This document shows positions 17,307 through 24,722 of a stretch of 64,000 bases of DNA, piece by piece. The translations under genes and the position numbers were made by a program. Origin of the DNA: Bacteroidota bacterium (GTDB lineage Bacteria; Bacteroidota; Bacteroidia; Flavobacteriales_E; Vicingaceae); the NCBI GenBank assembly GCA_016183805.1, contig JACPDX010000029.1, forward strand, positions 22,799-86,798. Direction: 5' to 3'. The notes beneath the pieces were generated by a model. That model did not search any database. It was not told the DNA's origin and saw only the letters and a list, made by a program, of their open reading frames with translations. The number at the start of each line of letters is the position of its first letter. Within the stretch, counting starts at the first letter, position 1.

Positions 17307-18110
17307 ATGAAAAACTTATTAGTGCCTACCGATTTTTCGGAATATTCAAATGCAGCATTAGAATATGCCATTTATATTGCTGCTGTCAGAAAAAGTAAAA
17401 TCCATATTGTTTCAGTAGTTACATCAGACAATAAAGAAGACTTTGAAGAAACTGAAGCACAAATGGAGGAACTTAAAAACCATCCCAAATTACAAGGTTT
17501 AAAAGTTGAAACTTACGTAAAATTTGACGGTGTTGTTTGTAATAAAATTTTAGAATGTGCCGAAGAAATTAAAGCTGATTTAATTTTAATGGGTTCGCAC
17601 GGTTCTTCAACCATTACCGAAATATTGTTGGGAAGCAATACCGAAAAAGTGGTAAGAAAATCAACCTTTAATGTACTTACCATTAAACATAGCATGATTA
17701 GAGAAGGTATTAAATCTGTTGCTTTTGCTTCCGATTTTTCAAAGGAATCCAACCAAATTTTTGGAGCTGTGCAAGATTTTGCCGATAAATTTAATGCTTG
17801 TATCCATTTATTAAAAATCAATACCCCAACTCATTTTGAGCCTACAAGAGTGTCGATGGAGAAAATAAATAAGTTTATAAAACATGAAAAACTTTCGCCA
17901 TTAAATGGGGATAAATTTAAAATATCGCTTTATTCTGATAGTACTGAAGAATTGGGCGTATTGAATTATAGTATTGAAAATGAAATTGATATTATAGCTT
18001 TAGGTATCCACAACAAAATCAGCATTTGGCAATTGTTTCACGAAAGTACTTCACAAAATTTGGTTAACCATTCGTTTAGACCTGTACTGACTATTCCAAT
18101 AATGGAATAA
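17307..18110 (+). CDS. Universal stress protein family, two tandem Usp domains
   Basis: 267 residues forming two UspA-like domains (about 1-135 and 140-267). The first begins KNLLVPTDFSEYSNAALEYA and ends with the ATP-binding type motif LILMGSHGSSTITEILLGSNTEKVVRKSTFNVLTIK, of which G-x2-G-x9-G(S/T) is visible. The second begins IKSVAFASDFSKES and is more diverged, lacking the full glycine motif (IIALGIHNKISIWQLFHEST). Cytoplasmic, general stress survival; single gene with its own promoter. Confidence 0.9.
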   Translation: MKNLLVPTDFSEYSNAALEYAIYIAAVRKSKIHIVSVVTSDNKEDFEETEAQMEELKNHPKLQGLKVETYVKFDGVVCNKILECAEEIKADLILMGSHGSSTITEILLGSNTEKVVRKSTFNVLTIKHSMIREGIKSVAFASDFSKESNQIFGAVQDFADKFNACIHLLKINTPTHFEPTRVSMEKINKFIKHEKLSPLNGDKFKISLYSDSTEELGVLNYSIENEIDIIALGIHNKISIWQLFHESTSQNLVNHSFRPVLTIPIME

Positions 18111-18422
18111 TATATATTACGTAAAAAAAATATTTTTTGACTAAACAATGTTATTTAACGTGAGTTCGATATAATTTTAACCGATTCTTTGGAGTTTATC
18201 AATATTAATGTTTGGTTTAGTAGGATAAAAAGGGTAATGTACTGAAAAATAATTGGTGGGATTTTCAAAATTTATGTTTATAATTAATGCTATCAAACCA
18301 ACGAAGAAAAAGACCGTTTTGAAGGTGCTCTCCGCCGCCGACAACTAGGCTTAATTTTAGTCGGTAAAATGAAACCTGCTGAGGCTACTGAGTTAAAAAA
18401 ATTGTTTGCTTAATTTTAAAAA
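18111..18422 (+). other. 312-bp region between stress gene and tfoX-like gene
   Basis: The first 175 bp is AT-rich and shows nothing I can name. The last 130 bp is less AT-rich and coding-like; see the gene remnant at 18288-18413. No terminator with a strong stem was found after the stress gene. Confidence 0.4.
18288..18413 (+). pseudogene. Possible gene remnant, 41 codons without a start
   Basis: Between a stop at 18285-18287 and TAA at 18411-18413 an open frame reads CYQTNEEKDRFEGALRRRQL (first 20) and goes on to VGKMKPAEATELKKLFA. The charged, helix-like composition and higher GC than the flanks look like the C-terminal end of a real protein, but no start codon exists before codon 33 or so and nothing upstream is in frame. 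It ends 9 bp before the tfoX-like ATG, as an operon partner would. I do not recognise the family. Confidence 0.35.
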
Positions 18423-18779
18423 ATGGCTTTCGACCTTTATTTAGTAGAAAGAGTTCAACAAGCATTTCAATCCAAAAACATTGCTTTTGTAGAAAAGAAA
18501 ATGATGGGAGGATTGATTTTTATGGTAAACGATAAAATGTGTGTTGGGGTTGATTCGGATAAAAAAACAAAAGAAGATCGATTAATGGTTCGGGTTGGTG
18601 CAAATGAATATCCATTAGCATTAAAATTAAAAGGTTGTAAAGAAATGCAATTTACCGGCAGACCCATGAAAGGGTTAGTTTTTGTTTATCCGGAGGGCTT
18701 TGACACAGACGAAGATTTGATGTTTTGGATAGAAAAAGCAATGGCTTTTAATAAAGAGGCAAAAAGTTCAAAAAAATAA
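18423..18779 (+). CDS. TfoX/Sxy family protein (N-terminal domain only)
   Basis: 118 residues. The TfoX_N fold is recognised by KKMMGGLIFMVNDKMCVGV (about 22-40), RLMVRVGANEY (about 51-61) and the C-terminal FTGRPMKGLVFVYPEGF (about 78-94). Proteobacterial TfoX/Sxy regulates competence, but stand-alone N-terminal-domain proteins like this are widespread and of unproven function, so a competence role should not be assumed. The ending is Lys/Ser-rich. Followed on the same strand by a small hypothetical gene with its own promoter box. Confidence 0.85.
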   Translation: MAFDLYLVERVQQAFQSKNIAFVEKKMMGGLIFMVNDKMCVGVDSDKKTKEDRLMVRVGANEYPLALKLKGCKEMQFTGRPMKGLVFVYPEGFDTDEDLMFWIEKAMAFNKEAKSSKK

Positions 18780-18805
18780 TTCCTATCTCACTTTTGTTTT
18801 TTAGT

Positions 18806-18813
18806 TATATTTG
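18806..18813 (+). promoter_or_regulatory. -7 element (TATATTTG) of the small hypothetical gene
   Basis: TATATTTG at 18806-18813 is an exact TAnnTTTG match. It overlaps a TTG at 18811 that an ORF caller might choose, so the ATG at 18835 is the better start. Confidence 0.5.
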
Positions 18814-18834
18814 GATAACTCAAACCCCAAAAAC

Positions 18835-19047
18835 ATGACTAAAATTACTTCCACCGACAAGAAAAAGTTTTCTCAAAAATTATTGGAATGCCAAAAGAAA
18901 GGTTTGTTACAATATGGCAAGTATTTAAACGACCAACTAAAAGCATCGGCAAACAAAAAATTGAAAAAACAATACCATAGCTATATTGTAGACCAAATTG
19001 CTTTGAATGATAAAAGAATTGCTGCCATTGATGTTAAGATAAAATAA
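18835..19047 (+). CDS. Small conserved-looking hypothetical protein
   Basis: 70 residues from the ATG at 18835 (MTKITSTDKKKFSQKLLECQ). Highly basic and probably all-helical; the second half KKLKKQYHSYIVDQIALNDKRI has the heptad look of a short helical hairpin. No signal peptide or known motif. The start is chosen because a -7 promoter element covers the alternative TTG at 18811. I do not recognise it. Confidence 0.6.
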   Translation: MTKITSTDKKKFSQKLLECQKKGLLQYGKYLNDQLKASANKKLKKQYHSYIVDQIALNDKRIAAIDVKIK

Positions 19048-19107
19048 AATTGCCCCACATAAAAATATAACTAACCAATGACATACCTATCTACCCAAAT
19101 TTAGGTG

Positions 19108-19134
19108 TATATGTATGGTTTTATCATACATATA
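19108..19134. terminator. Hairpin between convergent genes
   Basis: Perfect 9-bp arms TATATGTAT (19108-19116) and ATACATATA (19126-19134) with a 9-nt loop GGTTTTATC. It sits between the hypothetical gene (plus) and cysQ (minus). It is AT-rich with no clear T-run, so termination is plausible rather than certain. Confidence 0.45.
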
Positions 19135-19140
19135 AACAAG

Positions 19141-19956
19141 TCAATCCCTCTCCACCAAAAACCACGTGTTTAACAAGTTTTCTTTGTTGTAAAGCATGCG
19201 TTTTTTTGTTTCCCAGTTAATTACATCGGCACCAGAAGCTATGGCAATGGCTTGTCCTGCGGCGGTGTCCCATTCCATGGTTGGAGCAAAACGTGGGTAG
19301 CTGTCGGCACTGCCTTCGGCAACCATACACAGTTTTAACGAGCTGCCTTTCGAAAGCATGTCCACCTCAGTATGTTTTGTTTTTAGTTCGTTCATGTAAG
19401 CTTCGGTTTCGGCACTCATGTGCGAACGGCTTCCTACTACGATGAAGTTTTTTCGGTTTTGTTTTAAAGGTAATTTTTCTGATTTTTCGATAAGAGTGGT
19501 GAGTGATGAGTCGTGAGTGATGGGTGATGAGTGTTGAGAACAAGTAACCTTAAACGCTCCTATATTGGTGTCAGAAAAATAGAGTTCTTCGGTTACAGGC
19601 ACATAAATGATACCCATGGTTGCTTCGCCGTTTTCAATAAGGGCAATGTTCACCGTAAATTCGCCGTTGCGTTTTACAAACTCACGTGTGCCATCCAATG
19701 GATCAACCATCCAAAATTGTTTCCACGTTTTTCGGGTTTCGTAAGGGGTTTGTTTACCTTCTTCGCTTAATACGGGTAAATTGGTTTTATCCAACAGTTT
19801 AGCTATAGCTAAATGTGCGTTGGTATCAGCTAGTGTTAAAGGGGTTTTATCTTCTTTTCGCTCTACTGCAAAATCCGATTCGTAAATAGCAAGAATTTCT
19901 TCTCCGCCTTTTAATGCTGCGTTTATAGCTGTAATCAATAATTCTTCTCTTGTCAT
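19141..19956 (-). CDS. cysQ: 3'(2'),5'-bisphosphate nucleotidase CysQ
   Basis: 271 residues, slightly longer than usual (about 245-265). It removes the 3' phosphate from PAP/PAPS, protecting sulphate assimilation enzymes. Lithium-sensitive phosphatase motifs: LSEEGKQTPYE (metal Glu), MVDPLDGTREFVKRNGEFTVNI (DPxDGT), and MEWDTAAGQAIA (WD motif). Residues about 137-152 (CSQHSSPITHDSSL) are an unusual Ser/Thr/His-rich loop encoded by a heptamer repeat (19497-19545) and account for the extra length. It complements cysC and cysH elsewhere in the window. Confidence 0.94.
   Translation of the reverse strand: MTREELLITAINAALKGGEEILAIYESDFAVERKEDKTPLTLADTNAHLAIAKLLDKTNLPVLSEEGKQTPYETRKTWKQFWMVDPLDGTREFVKRNGEFTVNIALIENGEATMGIIYVPVTEELYFSDTNIGAFKVTCSQHSSPITHDSSLTTLIEKSEKLPLKQNRKNFIVVGSRSHMSAETEAYMNELKTKHTEVDMLSKGSSLKLCMVAEGSADSYPRFAPTMEWDTAAGQAIAIASGADVINWETKKRMLYNKENLLNTWFLVERD
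19497..19545. repeat. GTGATGA heptamer repeat inside cysQ
   Basis: On the plus strand the stretch reads as successive GTGA, GTGATGA, GTC, GTGA, GTGATGG, GTGATGA, GTG words. Such word repeats are frequent between Bacteroidota genes. Here it is in frame in the cysQ coding sequence and encodes a Ser/Thr/His-rich loop. Confidence 0.7.
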
Positions 19957-19983
19957 TTTTATTTTTTCACTTCACTCCGTCTT

Positions 19984-20066
19984 CCAAAAACACACCCCTG
20001 CCCCTCTCAAGAGGGGAAGCCAACGCACAATGCCAACTTCCGACTTCGGTCTTCGGTCTTCCGACT
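19984..20066. repeat. CCCCTC hairpin and CTTCGGTCTTCGG word repeat
   Basis: Contains a hairpin CCCCTC-TCAA-GAGGGG (20001-20016) and then ACTTCGGTCTTCGGTCTTCC words (20043-20062). Similar words occur in the opposite orientation at 38533-38568, and a similar CCCCTCC hairpin lies at 33282-33299. It fills the 112-bp gap between cysQ and the ALDH genes; no gene seen. Confidence 0.6.
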
Positions 20067-20068
20067 TT

Positions 20069-20950
20069 TTAATATCCACTTCCTGCTGCACCAATTTTTT
20101 CAATGGGATGCCACGTTGTTTTCATTTCAACAAAATCTTCGATGTAATATGGGCTGTCGTGTTCTGCAGAATAAATTGTTACAAAATCTTTAACTACCAC
20201 ACGCTTTAAATTGTCCACTGCCAGTTTTTTTATTTCAAGAATTTCTTTTTTGTCGTTTCCAGTATAAAACAATGCATTTACATCCATGTGTGAAGCCATG
20301 TGCGAGTGCAACTCTTTTCTTGTTCCTGTCAATATGTTAATTACTCCTCCAGGCACATCCGATGAATTAATGACCTCAGCAAACGTAATGGCACACAATG
20401 GTTTATTTTCAGAGGCTAACACCACGCACGTATTTCCGGAAGCAATAACTGGAATTATCGTGGAGATTAAACCGATTAAGCTATTTTCTTCGGGTGCAAA
20501 AACAGAAACCACACCTGTAGGTTCTGGAACCGTAAAGTTAAAATGTGAAGTAGCCACAGGATTTACCGCACTGAACAATTGCGTGTATTTATCGCACCAT
20601 CCAGCATAATAAATAATTCGATCAATAGAAGCATGTACTTCTTTTTCAGCTGCCCCTTTTGTTGAACCTTGTTGCATCAATTCATCCATAAATTGTGCTT
20701 TTCTACCTTCCAACATTTCTGCTATTCTGTACAAAACCTGACTTCGGTTATAAGCTGTCGCTCCCGACCAACCATCAAAAGCTCCTCGAGCTGCAACTAC
20801 GGCATTCCTAAAATCTTTTCGCGATGAAAGACAAATGTTTCCTAATGGAGTTGTTCCATTTTTAGGCGTGTAAAACCTCCCCGATTCTGTTCTTGGAAAT
20901 TTACCGCCTATATATATTTTGTACGTTTTCAATATTTCTAATCTTGACAT
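20069..20950 (-). CDS. Aldehyde dehydrogenase-like protein lacking the catalytic cysteine
   Basis: 293 residues covering the N-terminal, NAD-binding-like half of the ALDH fold: IYIGGKFPRTESGRFY, NAVVAARGAFDGWS, YYAGWCDKYTQLFS, GVVSVFAPEENSLIGLIS, NTCVVLASENKPLCAI and GGVINILTGTRKEL. The protein stops where the catalytic domain with the nucleophilic Cys and the Glu base would begin, so it cannot be an active ALDH. Starts 3 bp after the stop of a full-length ALDH on the same strand. Together their 781 residues match the size and domain order I recall for bacterial ALDH16 (active domain plus truncated pseudo-ALDH domain), which suggests a split ALDH16 acting as a complex. Confidence 0.85.
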   Translation of the reverse strand: MSRLEILKTYKIYIGGKFPRTESGRFYTPKNGTTPLGNICLSSRKDFRNAVVAARGAFDGWSGATAYNRSQVLYRIAEMLEGRKAQFMDELMQQGSTKGAAEKEVHASIDRIIYYAGWCDKYTQLFSAVNPVATSHFNFTVPEPTGVVSVFAPEENSLIGLISTIIPVIASGNTCVVLASENKPLCAITFAEVINSSDVPGGVINILTGTRKELHSHMASHMDVNALFYTGNDKKEILEIKKLAVDNLKRVVVKDFVTIYSAEHDSPYYIEDFVEMKTTWHPIEKIGAAGSGY

Positions 20951-20953
20951 AAG

Positions 20954-22420
20954 TTAAAATTTTAAATACGGTTTTAAACCATGTAATCCACCTTCTCTAC
21001 CAAAACCACTTTCTTTGTATCCACCAAAAGGTGAAGTCGGGTCAAATTTATTAAAAGTGTTTCCCCAAATAATTCCCGCTTTTAATTGTGATGAAAGATT
21101 AAATAATTTGGAGCCTTTATCCGTCCAAACTCCAGCCGACAATCCAAAAGGAGTGTTATTGGCTTTTTCAATTACTTCGGCAACAGTTCTAAAGGTTTGA
21201 ATAGCCAATACAGGTCCAAAAATTTCTTCTTGTACAATTCTGTTCGACTGAGAAACATTAGTAAACAAGGTTGGTTTACACCAATATCCTTTTTTTGGAA
21301 CAACGCAGTTCGATTGGTACATTTCTGCCCCTTCACTTTTACCAATTTTTAAATAATTGTTGATGGTGGTTAATTGTTCTTTTGAGTTGATGGCTCCAAT
21401 ATCAGTGTTCTTATCTAATGGATTTCCAACAATCAACGATTCCATTCGGTCTTTTAATTTTCGCAAAACAATGTCGTAAACCGATTCCTCGACAAATAAC
21501 CTTGAACCAGCACAACAAACGTGTCCTTGATTAAAGTAAATTCCGTTAATAATTCCTTCAACAGCTTGGTCTAAAACAGCATCTTCAAAAATAATGTTAG
21601 CTGCTTTTCCGCCTAATTCCAAGGTAACTTTTTTATTGGTTCCTGCAACAGCATTTTGGATAATTTTCCCCACACCAGTTGAACCTGTAAATGCAATTTT
21701 ATCGATATCGTTATGATTTACAATGGCTGCACCGGTTTCTCCAGCACCTGTAATAATATTTACTACACCATCAGGCAAACCAGCTTCCTGAATAATTTCT
21801 GCTAATTTAAGGGCGGTTAATGACGTGGTTTCTGCAGGTTTTAAAACTACCGTATTTCCTGTGGCCAAAGCCGGGGCAATTTTCCAGGCAGCCATCAACA
21901 ATGGAAAATTCCAAGGAGTAATTTGTCCTGCAACACCTAACGATTGAGGTTTTCTGTTTGGAAAAGCATAATCCAACTTATCAGCCCAACCAGCATAATA
22001 AAAAAAGTGTGCAGCAGCCAAAGGCACATCCACATCACGCGATTCCCTGATTGGTTTTCCACCATCCATAGATTCAATTACAGCAAATTCCCTCGCTTTT
22101 TCCTGAATTAAACGTGCAATACGATAAATGTATTTTGCTCTTTCGCTGGCTGGCATTTTACTCCAAACTTCCGTGTAGGCTTTTCTTGCAGCTTTTACCG
22201 CTTTGTCCACATCCTTTTCGTTGGCTTCAGCAACCATCGCTATTTTTTCTTCCGTTGCAGGATTAATGGTTGGAAAATATTTGCCAGAACTTGGTTTTAC
22301 CCATTTTCCACCAATAAACAATTCGTATTGTTCGTTTAACTGAATGTGGCTAGTACTTTCTGGTGCAGGGGCTAAATCCCACCCTGTATCAAAATTAATT
22401 TTTATCGTTTTTTTTGTCAT
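20954..22420 (-). CDS. Aldehyde dehydrogenase, NAD(P)+-dependent (ALDH16-like catalytic chain)
   Basis: 488 residues, full-length catalytic ALDH. Motifs: LFIGGKWVKPSSGKYFPTIN, TPWNFPLLMAAWKIAPALA, VLKPAETTSLTALKLAE, FTGSTGVGKII, catalytic base Glu268 in LELGG and nucleophile Cys302 in NQGHVCCAGSR, and EEIFGPVLA. Oxidises an aldehyde to its acid; acetaldehyde is a reasonable substrate because deoC, which releases acetaldehyde, is directly upstream (89-bp gap). The next gene encodes a Cys-less ALDH half only 3 bp away. Real substrate not proven. Confidence 0.92.
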   Translation of the reverse strand: MTKKTIKINFDTGWDLAPAPESTSHIQLNEQYELFIGGKWVKPSSGKYFPTINPATEEKIAMVAEANEKDVDKAVKAARKAYTEVWSKMPASERAKYIYRIARLIQEKAREFAVIESMDGGKPIRESRDVDVPLAAAHFFYYAGWADKLDYAFPNRKPQSLGVAGQITPWNFPLLMAAWKIAPALATGNTVVLKPAETTSLTALKLAEIIQEAGLPDGVVNIITGAGETGAAIVNHNDIDKIAFTGSTGVGKIIQNAVAGTNKKVTLELGGKAANIIFEDAVLDQAVEGIINGIYFNQGHVCCAGSRLFVEESVYDIVLRKLKDRMESLIVGNPLDKNTDIGAINSKEQLTTINNYLKIGKSEGAEMYQSNCVVPKKGYWCKPTLFTNVSQSNRIVQEEIFGPVLAIQTFRTVAEVIEKANNTPFGLSAGVWTDKGSKLFNLSSQLKAGIIWGNTFNKFDPTSPFGGYKESGFGREGGLHGLKPYLKF

Positions 22421-22431
22421 ATATTAAGTTT

Positions 22432-22482
22432 TAACCGCAGAGGTCGCTGAGTTTTACGCAGAGAACCGCAGAGTTTATTTTT
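22432..22482. repeat. CCGCAGAG-type word repeat
   Basis: AACCGCAGAGGTCGCTGAG at 22433-22451 followed by TTTTACGCAGAGAACCGCAGAG: four GCAGAG/GCTGAG words spaced about 9-12 bp. It resembles one arm of the palindromic elements seen elsewhere in this window, but no inverted partner is nearby. It lies between deoC and the ALDH gene. Confidence 0.6.
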
Positions 22483-22508
22483 CTATTCTTCGGCCTTCCA
22501 TCTTTGAA

Positions 22509-23420
22509 TTAATCTTTTGAAAAGTAATCTTTTGATTGATAAACTCCTGTTTGTTGTTTTACAATTTGCATTAGTAGGTCGTTGGCAAGGCTACTTGCTC
22601 CAAATCTAAACCATTGATTGGTCAACCAGTCTTTGCCTAAGGTTTCTTTTACTAATAGTAGATATTGCAAAGCCAATTTTGAGTTCGAGATTCCTCCAGC
22701 GGGTTTCATTCCTACTTGAATTCCTGTTCTATAATAATGGTCTTTTATGGCTTCCAACATCACCAACGTAACCGGCAACGTAGCCGCAGGACTAATTTTT
22801 CCCGTTGAAGTCTTTATAAAATCTGCACCCGCTTCAATGGCAATATCGCTTGCTTTTCGAACTTTATCAAACGAGCCTAATTCTCCTGTTTCTAAAATCA
22901 CTTTTAATCGAGATTTTCCGCAAGCTTCTTTAATGGTAGCAATTTCATCAAACACAAAATTGTATTCACCCTCATGAAATTTACCTCTACTAATTACCAT
23001 ATCAATTTCTTCGGCACCGGCATCAGTAGCAATTTTTACATCTAACAATTTTACTTCTAAACTCGATTGCCCACTTGGGAAAGCTGTTGCAACCGAAGCC
23101 ACATTGATACCAGAACCTTGTAAACATTGTTTGGCTGTTTTTACAAAATTTGGATATACACAAACTGCTGCCACGGTTGGTAATCCGGGATAAGCATCGT
23201 GTAAATGTTGTGCTTTATTGCACAATTGTCGCACCTTATTTTCGGTATCTGCACCTTCTAATGTGGTCAAATCAACCATGTTAAGGGCAAGCTTTAACCC
23301 TTGTAGTTTAGTTTCATCTTTTATGCTTCTGCTGGTAATTCTGTCAATCCGATCAATAATACCAACTTGATCTACACTTGGTGAGGGATTGTTTAGATAA
23401 ACGGTTGTTTTTTTAATCAT
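22509..23420 (-). CDS. deoC: Deoxyribose-phosphate aldolase
   Basis: 303 residues from the ATG at 23420; an upstream start at 23471 would contain a TAAATTTG promoter box and is rejected. It cleaves 2-deoxyribose 5-phosphate to acetaldehyde and glyceraldehyde 3-phosphate. Motifs: ALNMVDLTTLEG, VAAVCVYPNFV, VASVATAFPSGQSSLEVKL, EIDMVISRGKF, KVILETGEL, and the Schiff-base Lys203 in DFIKTSTGKISPAATL, plus GMKPAGGIS. At about 300 residues it is of the long, eukaryote-like class rather than the 220-residue class. Downstream are the two ALDH genes, forming a deoxyribose/acetaldehyde oxidation unit. Confidence 0.95.
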   Translation of the reverse strand: MIKKTTVYLNNPSPSVDQVGIIDRIDRITSRSIKDETKLQGLKLALNMVDLTTLEGADTENKVRQLCNKAQHLHDAYPGLPTVAAVCVYPNFVKTAKQCLQGSGINVASVATAFPSGQSSLEVKLLDVKIATDAGAEEIDMVISRGKFHEGEYNFVFDEIATIKEACGKSRLKVILETGELGSFDKVRKASDIAIEAGADFIKTSTGKISPAATLPVTLVMLEAIKDHYYRTGIQVGMKPAGGISNSKLALQYLLLVKETLGKDWLTNQWFRFGASSLANDLLMQIVKQQTGVYQSKDYFSKD

Positions 23421-23438
23421 TCGAAAAAAATTGAACTC

Positions 23439-23446
23439 CAAATTTA
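23439..23446 (-). promoter_or_regulatory. deoC -7 promoter element
   Basis: TAAATTTG on the minus strand (23446-23439), an exact TAnnTTTG match, 19 bp before the ATG at 23420. It decides the start of deoC. Confidence 0.5.
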
Positions 23447-23515
23447 AGGAAAACAAAAGTGTGGGCAACATATTTATTTGCAGAAGAAAAAATAATTTAT
23501 GTTTAACTAAAAGGG

Positions 23516-23523
23516 TAATTTTG
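23516..23523 (+). promoter_or_regulatory. cysC -7 promoter element
   Basis: TAATTTTG at 23516-23523 matches TAnnTTTG; the G is 9 bp before the cysC ATG, so the mRNA would have almost no leader. Confidence 0.5.
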
Positions 23524-23531
23524 AATTTGAG

Positions 23532-24140
23532 ATGAGCAAAACTCCTGAAAATATTTTTCCTGTTTTCGATTCTATTTTAGGAAGAGGAGCAAAAGAAACT
23601 TTACTTCACCAAAAAGCAGTGGTTATTTGGTTTACCGGACTATCTGGTTCTGGTAAAACCACTATTGCTATTGGTTTAGAAAAAGCTTTAAACAACAAAG
23701 GAATTTTAACACAAGTTTTAGATGGCGACAACATTAGAGCAGGAATAAACAACAATTTAGGGTTTAGTGACGAAGATAGAAAAGAAAACATCAGACGAAT
23801 TGCTGAGGTTTCGAAATTGTTTTTGAATTGTGGTGTAGTTACCATCAATTGTTTTGTGAGTCCTACCAACGAAATCAGGCAACAAGCCAAAACAATTATT
23901 GGCGAAAACGATTTTTTAGAAGTGTTTATCAATACTCCGCTTGAAGTTTGCGAACAACGTGATGTAAAAGGATTGTATAAAAAAGCCAGAGCAGGCGAAA
24001 TAAAAGATTTTACAGGAATTAACGCTCCTTTTGAAGCCCCAACAAATCCTTTTTTGGATGTAAAAACCGAAAATAAAACGGTTGAGCAATCAGTAAATGA
24101 AATTCTAAGTAAAGTGTTGCCGTTAATTCAATCTCGCTAA
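23532..24140 (+). CDS. cysC: Adenylyl-sulfate (APS) kinase
   Basis: 202 residues. Phosphorylates APS to PAPS. P-loop GLSGSGKTT (36-44), LDGDNIRAGINNNLGFSDEDRKENIRR (conserved DGDNxR and LGFSxxDRxEN, abbreviated here), VSPTNEIRQQAK in place of the usual SPYRxxR, FINTPLEVCEQRDVKGLYKKARAGEIKDFTGI at about 134-165 (key residues P, C-E-R-D, K-G-L-Y). Full length without a fused ATP sulfurylase. Its stop shares a base with the next gene (TAATG). With cysH (42539-43228) and cysQ it belongs to sulphate assimilation, though the genes are dispersed. Confidence 0.95.
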   Translation: MSKTPENIFPVFDSILGRGAKETLLHQKAVVIWFTGLSGSGKTTIAIGLEKALNNKGILTQVLDGDNIRAGINNNLGFSDEDRKENIRRIAEVSKLFLNCGVVTINCFVSPTNEIRQQAKTIIGENDFLEVFINTPLEVCEQRDVKGLYKKARAGEIKDFTGINAPFEAPTNPFLDVKTENKTVEQSVNEILSKVLPLIQSR

Positions 24141-24502
24141 TGTTTAAAGAAGTTGGTTTTTCCATACTACTGTTTTTATTTTTTACACCGAACTTAAAAG
24201 CCAACCATGAAGAGCTTCCCTTGTCGGATTCATTAGCTACAGACTCTACACAACAGACTGAACTCCCTAAAAGAAAACACGTGAGAGCAAAAGCGATTGT
24301 TTTTACCTTACTAACAGGTCCTTTAGGCGGACATCGGGTATATTTGGGAACTCGCCCCGGAGCTCCAATAATTTATGCGATTACGTTGGGTGGTTTTGGT
24401 ATTTTACCCGTGATAGATTTATTTCATCTAATTTTTACCAAAGACCTTTCAAAATTTGAGCAAAACCAAAAAATAATCATGTGGGGAGGAGAGGGTAAGT
24501 AG
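24140..24502 (+). CDS. TM2-domain-like membrane protein
   Basis: 120 residues. Cleavable signal peptide or first helix (about 5-20, VGFSILLFLFFTPNLKA), a charged linker, then a TM2-like pair of helices (about 51-95): KAIVFTLLTGPLGGHRVYLG followed by IIYAITLGGFGILPVIDL, with the family's LGxHRxYLG turn and a conserved Asp. Function of TM2 proteins in bacteria is unknown. It starts on the last base of cysC, so they are co-translated, but a functional link is not evident. Confidence 0.75.
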   Translation: MFKEVGFSILLFLFFTPNLKANHEELPLSDSLATDSTQQTELPKRKHVRAKAIVFTLLTGPLGGHRVYLGTRPGAPIIYAITLGGFGILPVIDLFHLIFTKDLSKFEQNQKIIMWGGEGK

Positions 24503-24535
24503 GTTACCCTATTAAAAACTAACCTTTCTGTTAAA

Positions 24536-24685
24536 AAACCACATAGACACATAGAAAAACCTTCTCCAAGCCAAATACTATGAAACAGGCTCACAATAGT
24601 TACTTCTCCGACTTGTCGGAGAATACTAATACTATGTTTGCCTTATTTTTATTCAACAGAAAGAAACTATGTACCTATGTGGTTT
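24536..24685. repeat. Palindromic (MITE-like) element B, no gene
   Basis: 150 bp with inverted ends AAACCACATAGACACATAG (24536-24554) and CTATGTACCTATGTGGTTT (24667-24685), 17 of 19 pairing. A perfect inner stem TTCTCCGAC-tt-GTCGGAGAA is at 24604-24623, flanked by CATAG words, and TTCTCCAAGCC (24562-24572) is the complement of the GGCTTGGAGA-like motif in element A. It thus has the plan of element A (7520-8089) in reverse orientation and without the GxxExxY gene. Its right end is 22 bp from the dusB promoter box. Confidence 0.7.
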
Positions 24686-24707
24686 AATTTCTTGCCAATT
24701 AAAACCT

Positions 24708-24715
24708 TAATTTTG
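24708..24715 (+). promoter_or_regulatory. dusB -7 promoter element
   Basis: TAATTTTG at 24708-24715 matches TAnnTTTG; its G is 8 bp before the dusB ATG, implying a leaderless mRNA. Confidence 0.5.
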
Positions 24716-24722
24716 TAGCCAA

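Noticed and set aside
18423..18779. Competence regulator
   Set aside because: Only the TfoX N-terminal domain is present; relatives of this size have no proven competence role.
23421..23471. 17-residue N-terminal extension of deoC
   Set aside because: It contains a TAnnTTTG promoter element and does not belong to the aldolase fold.
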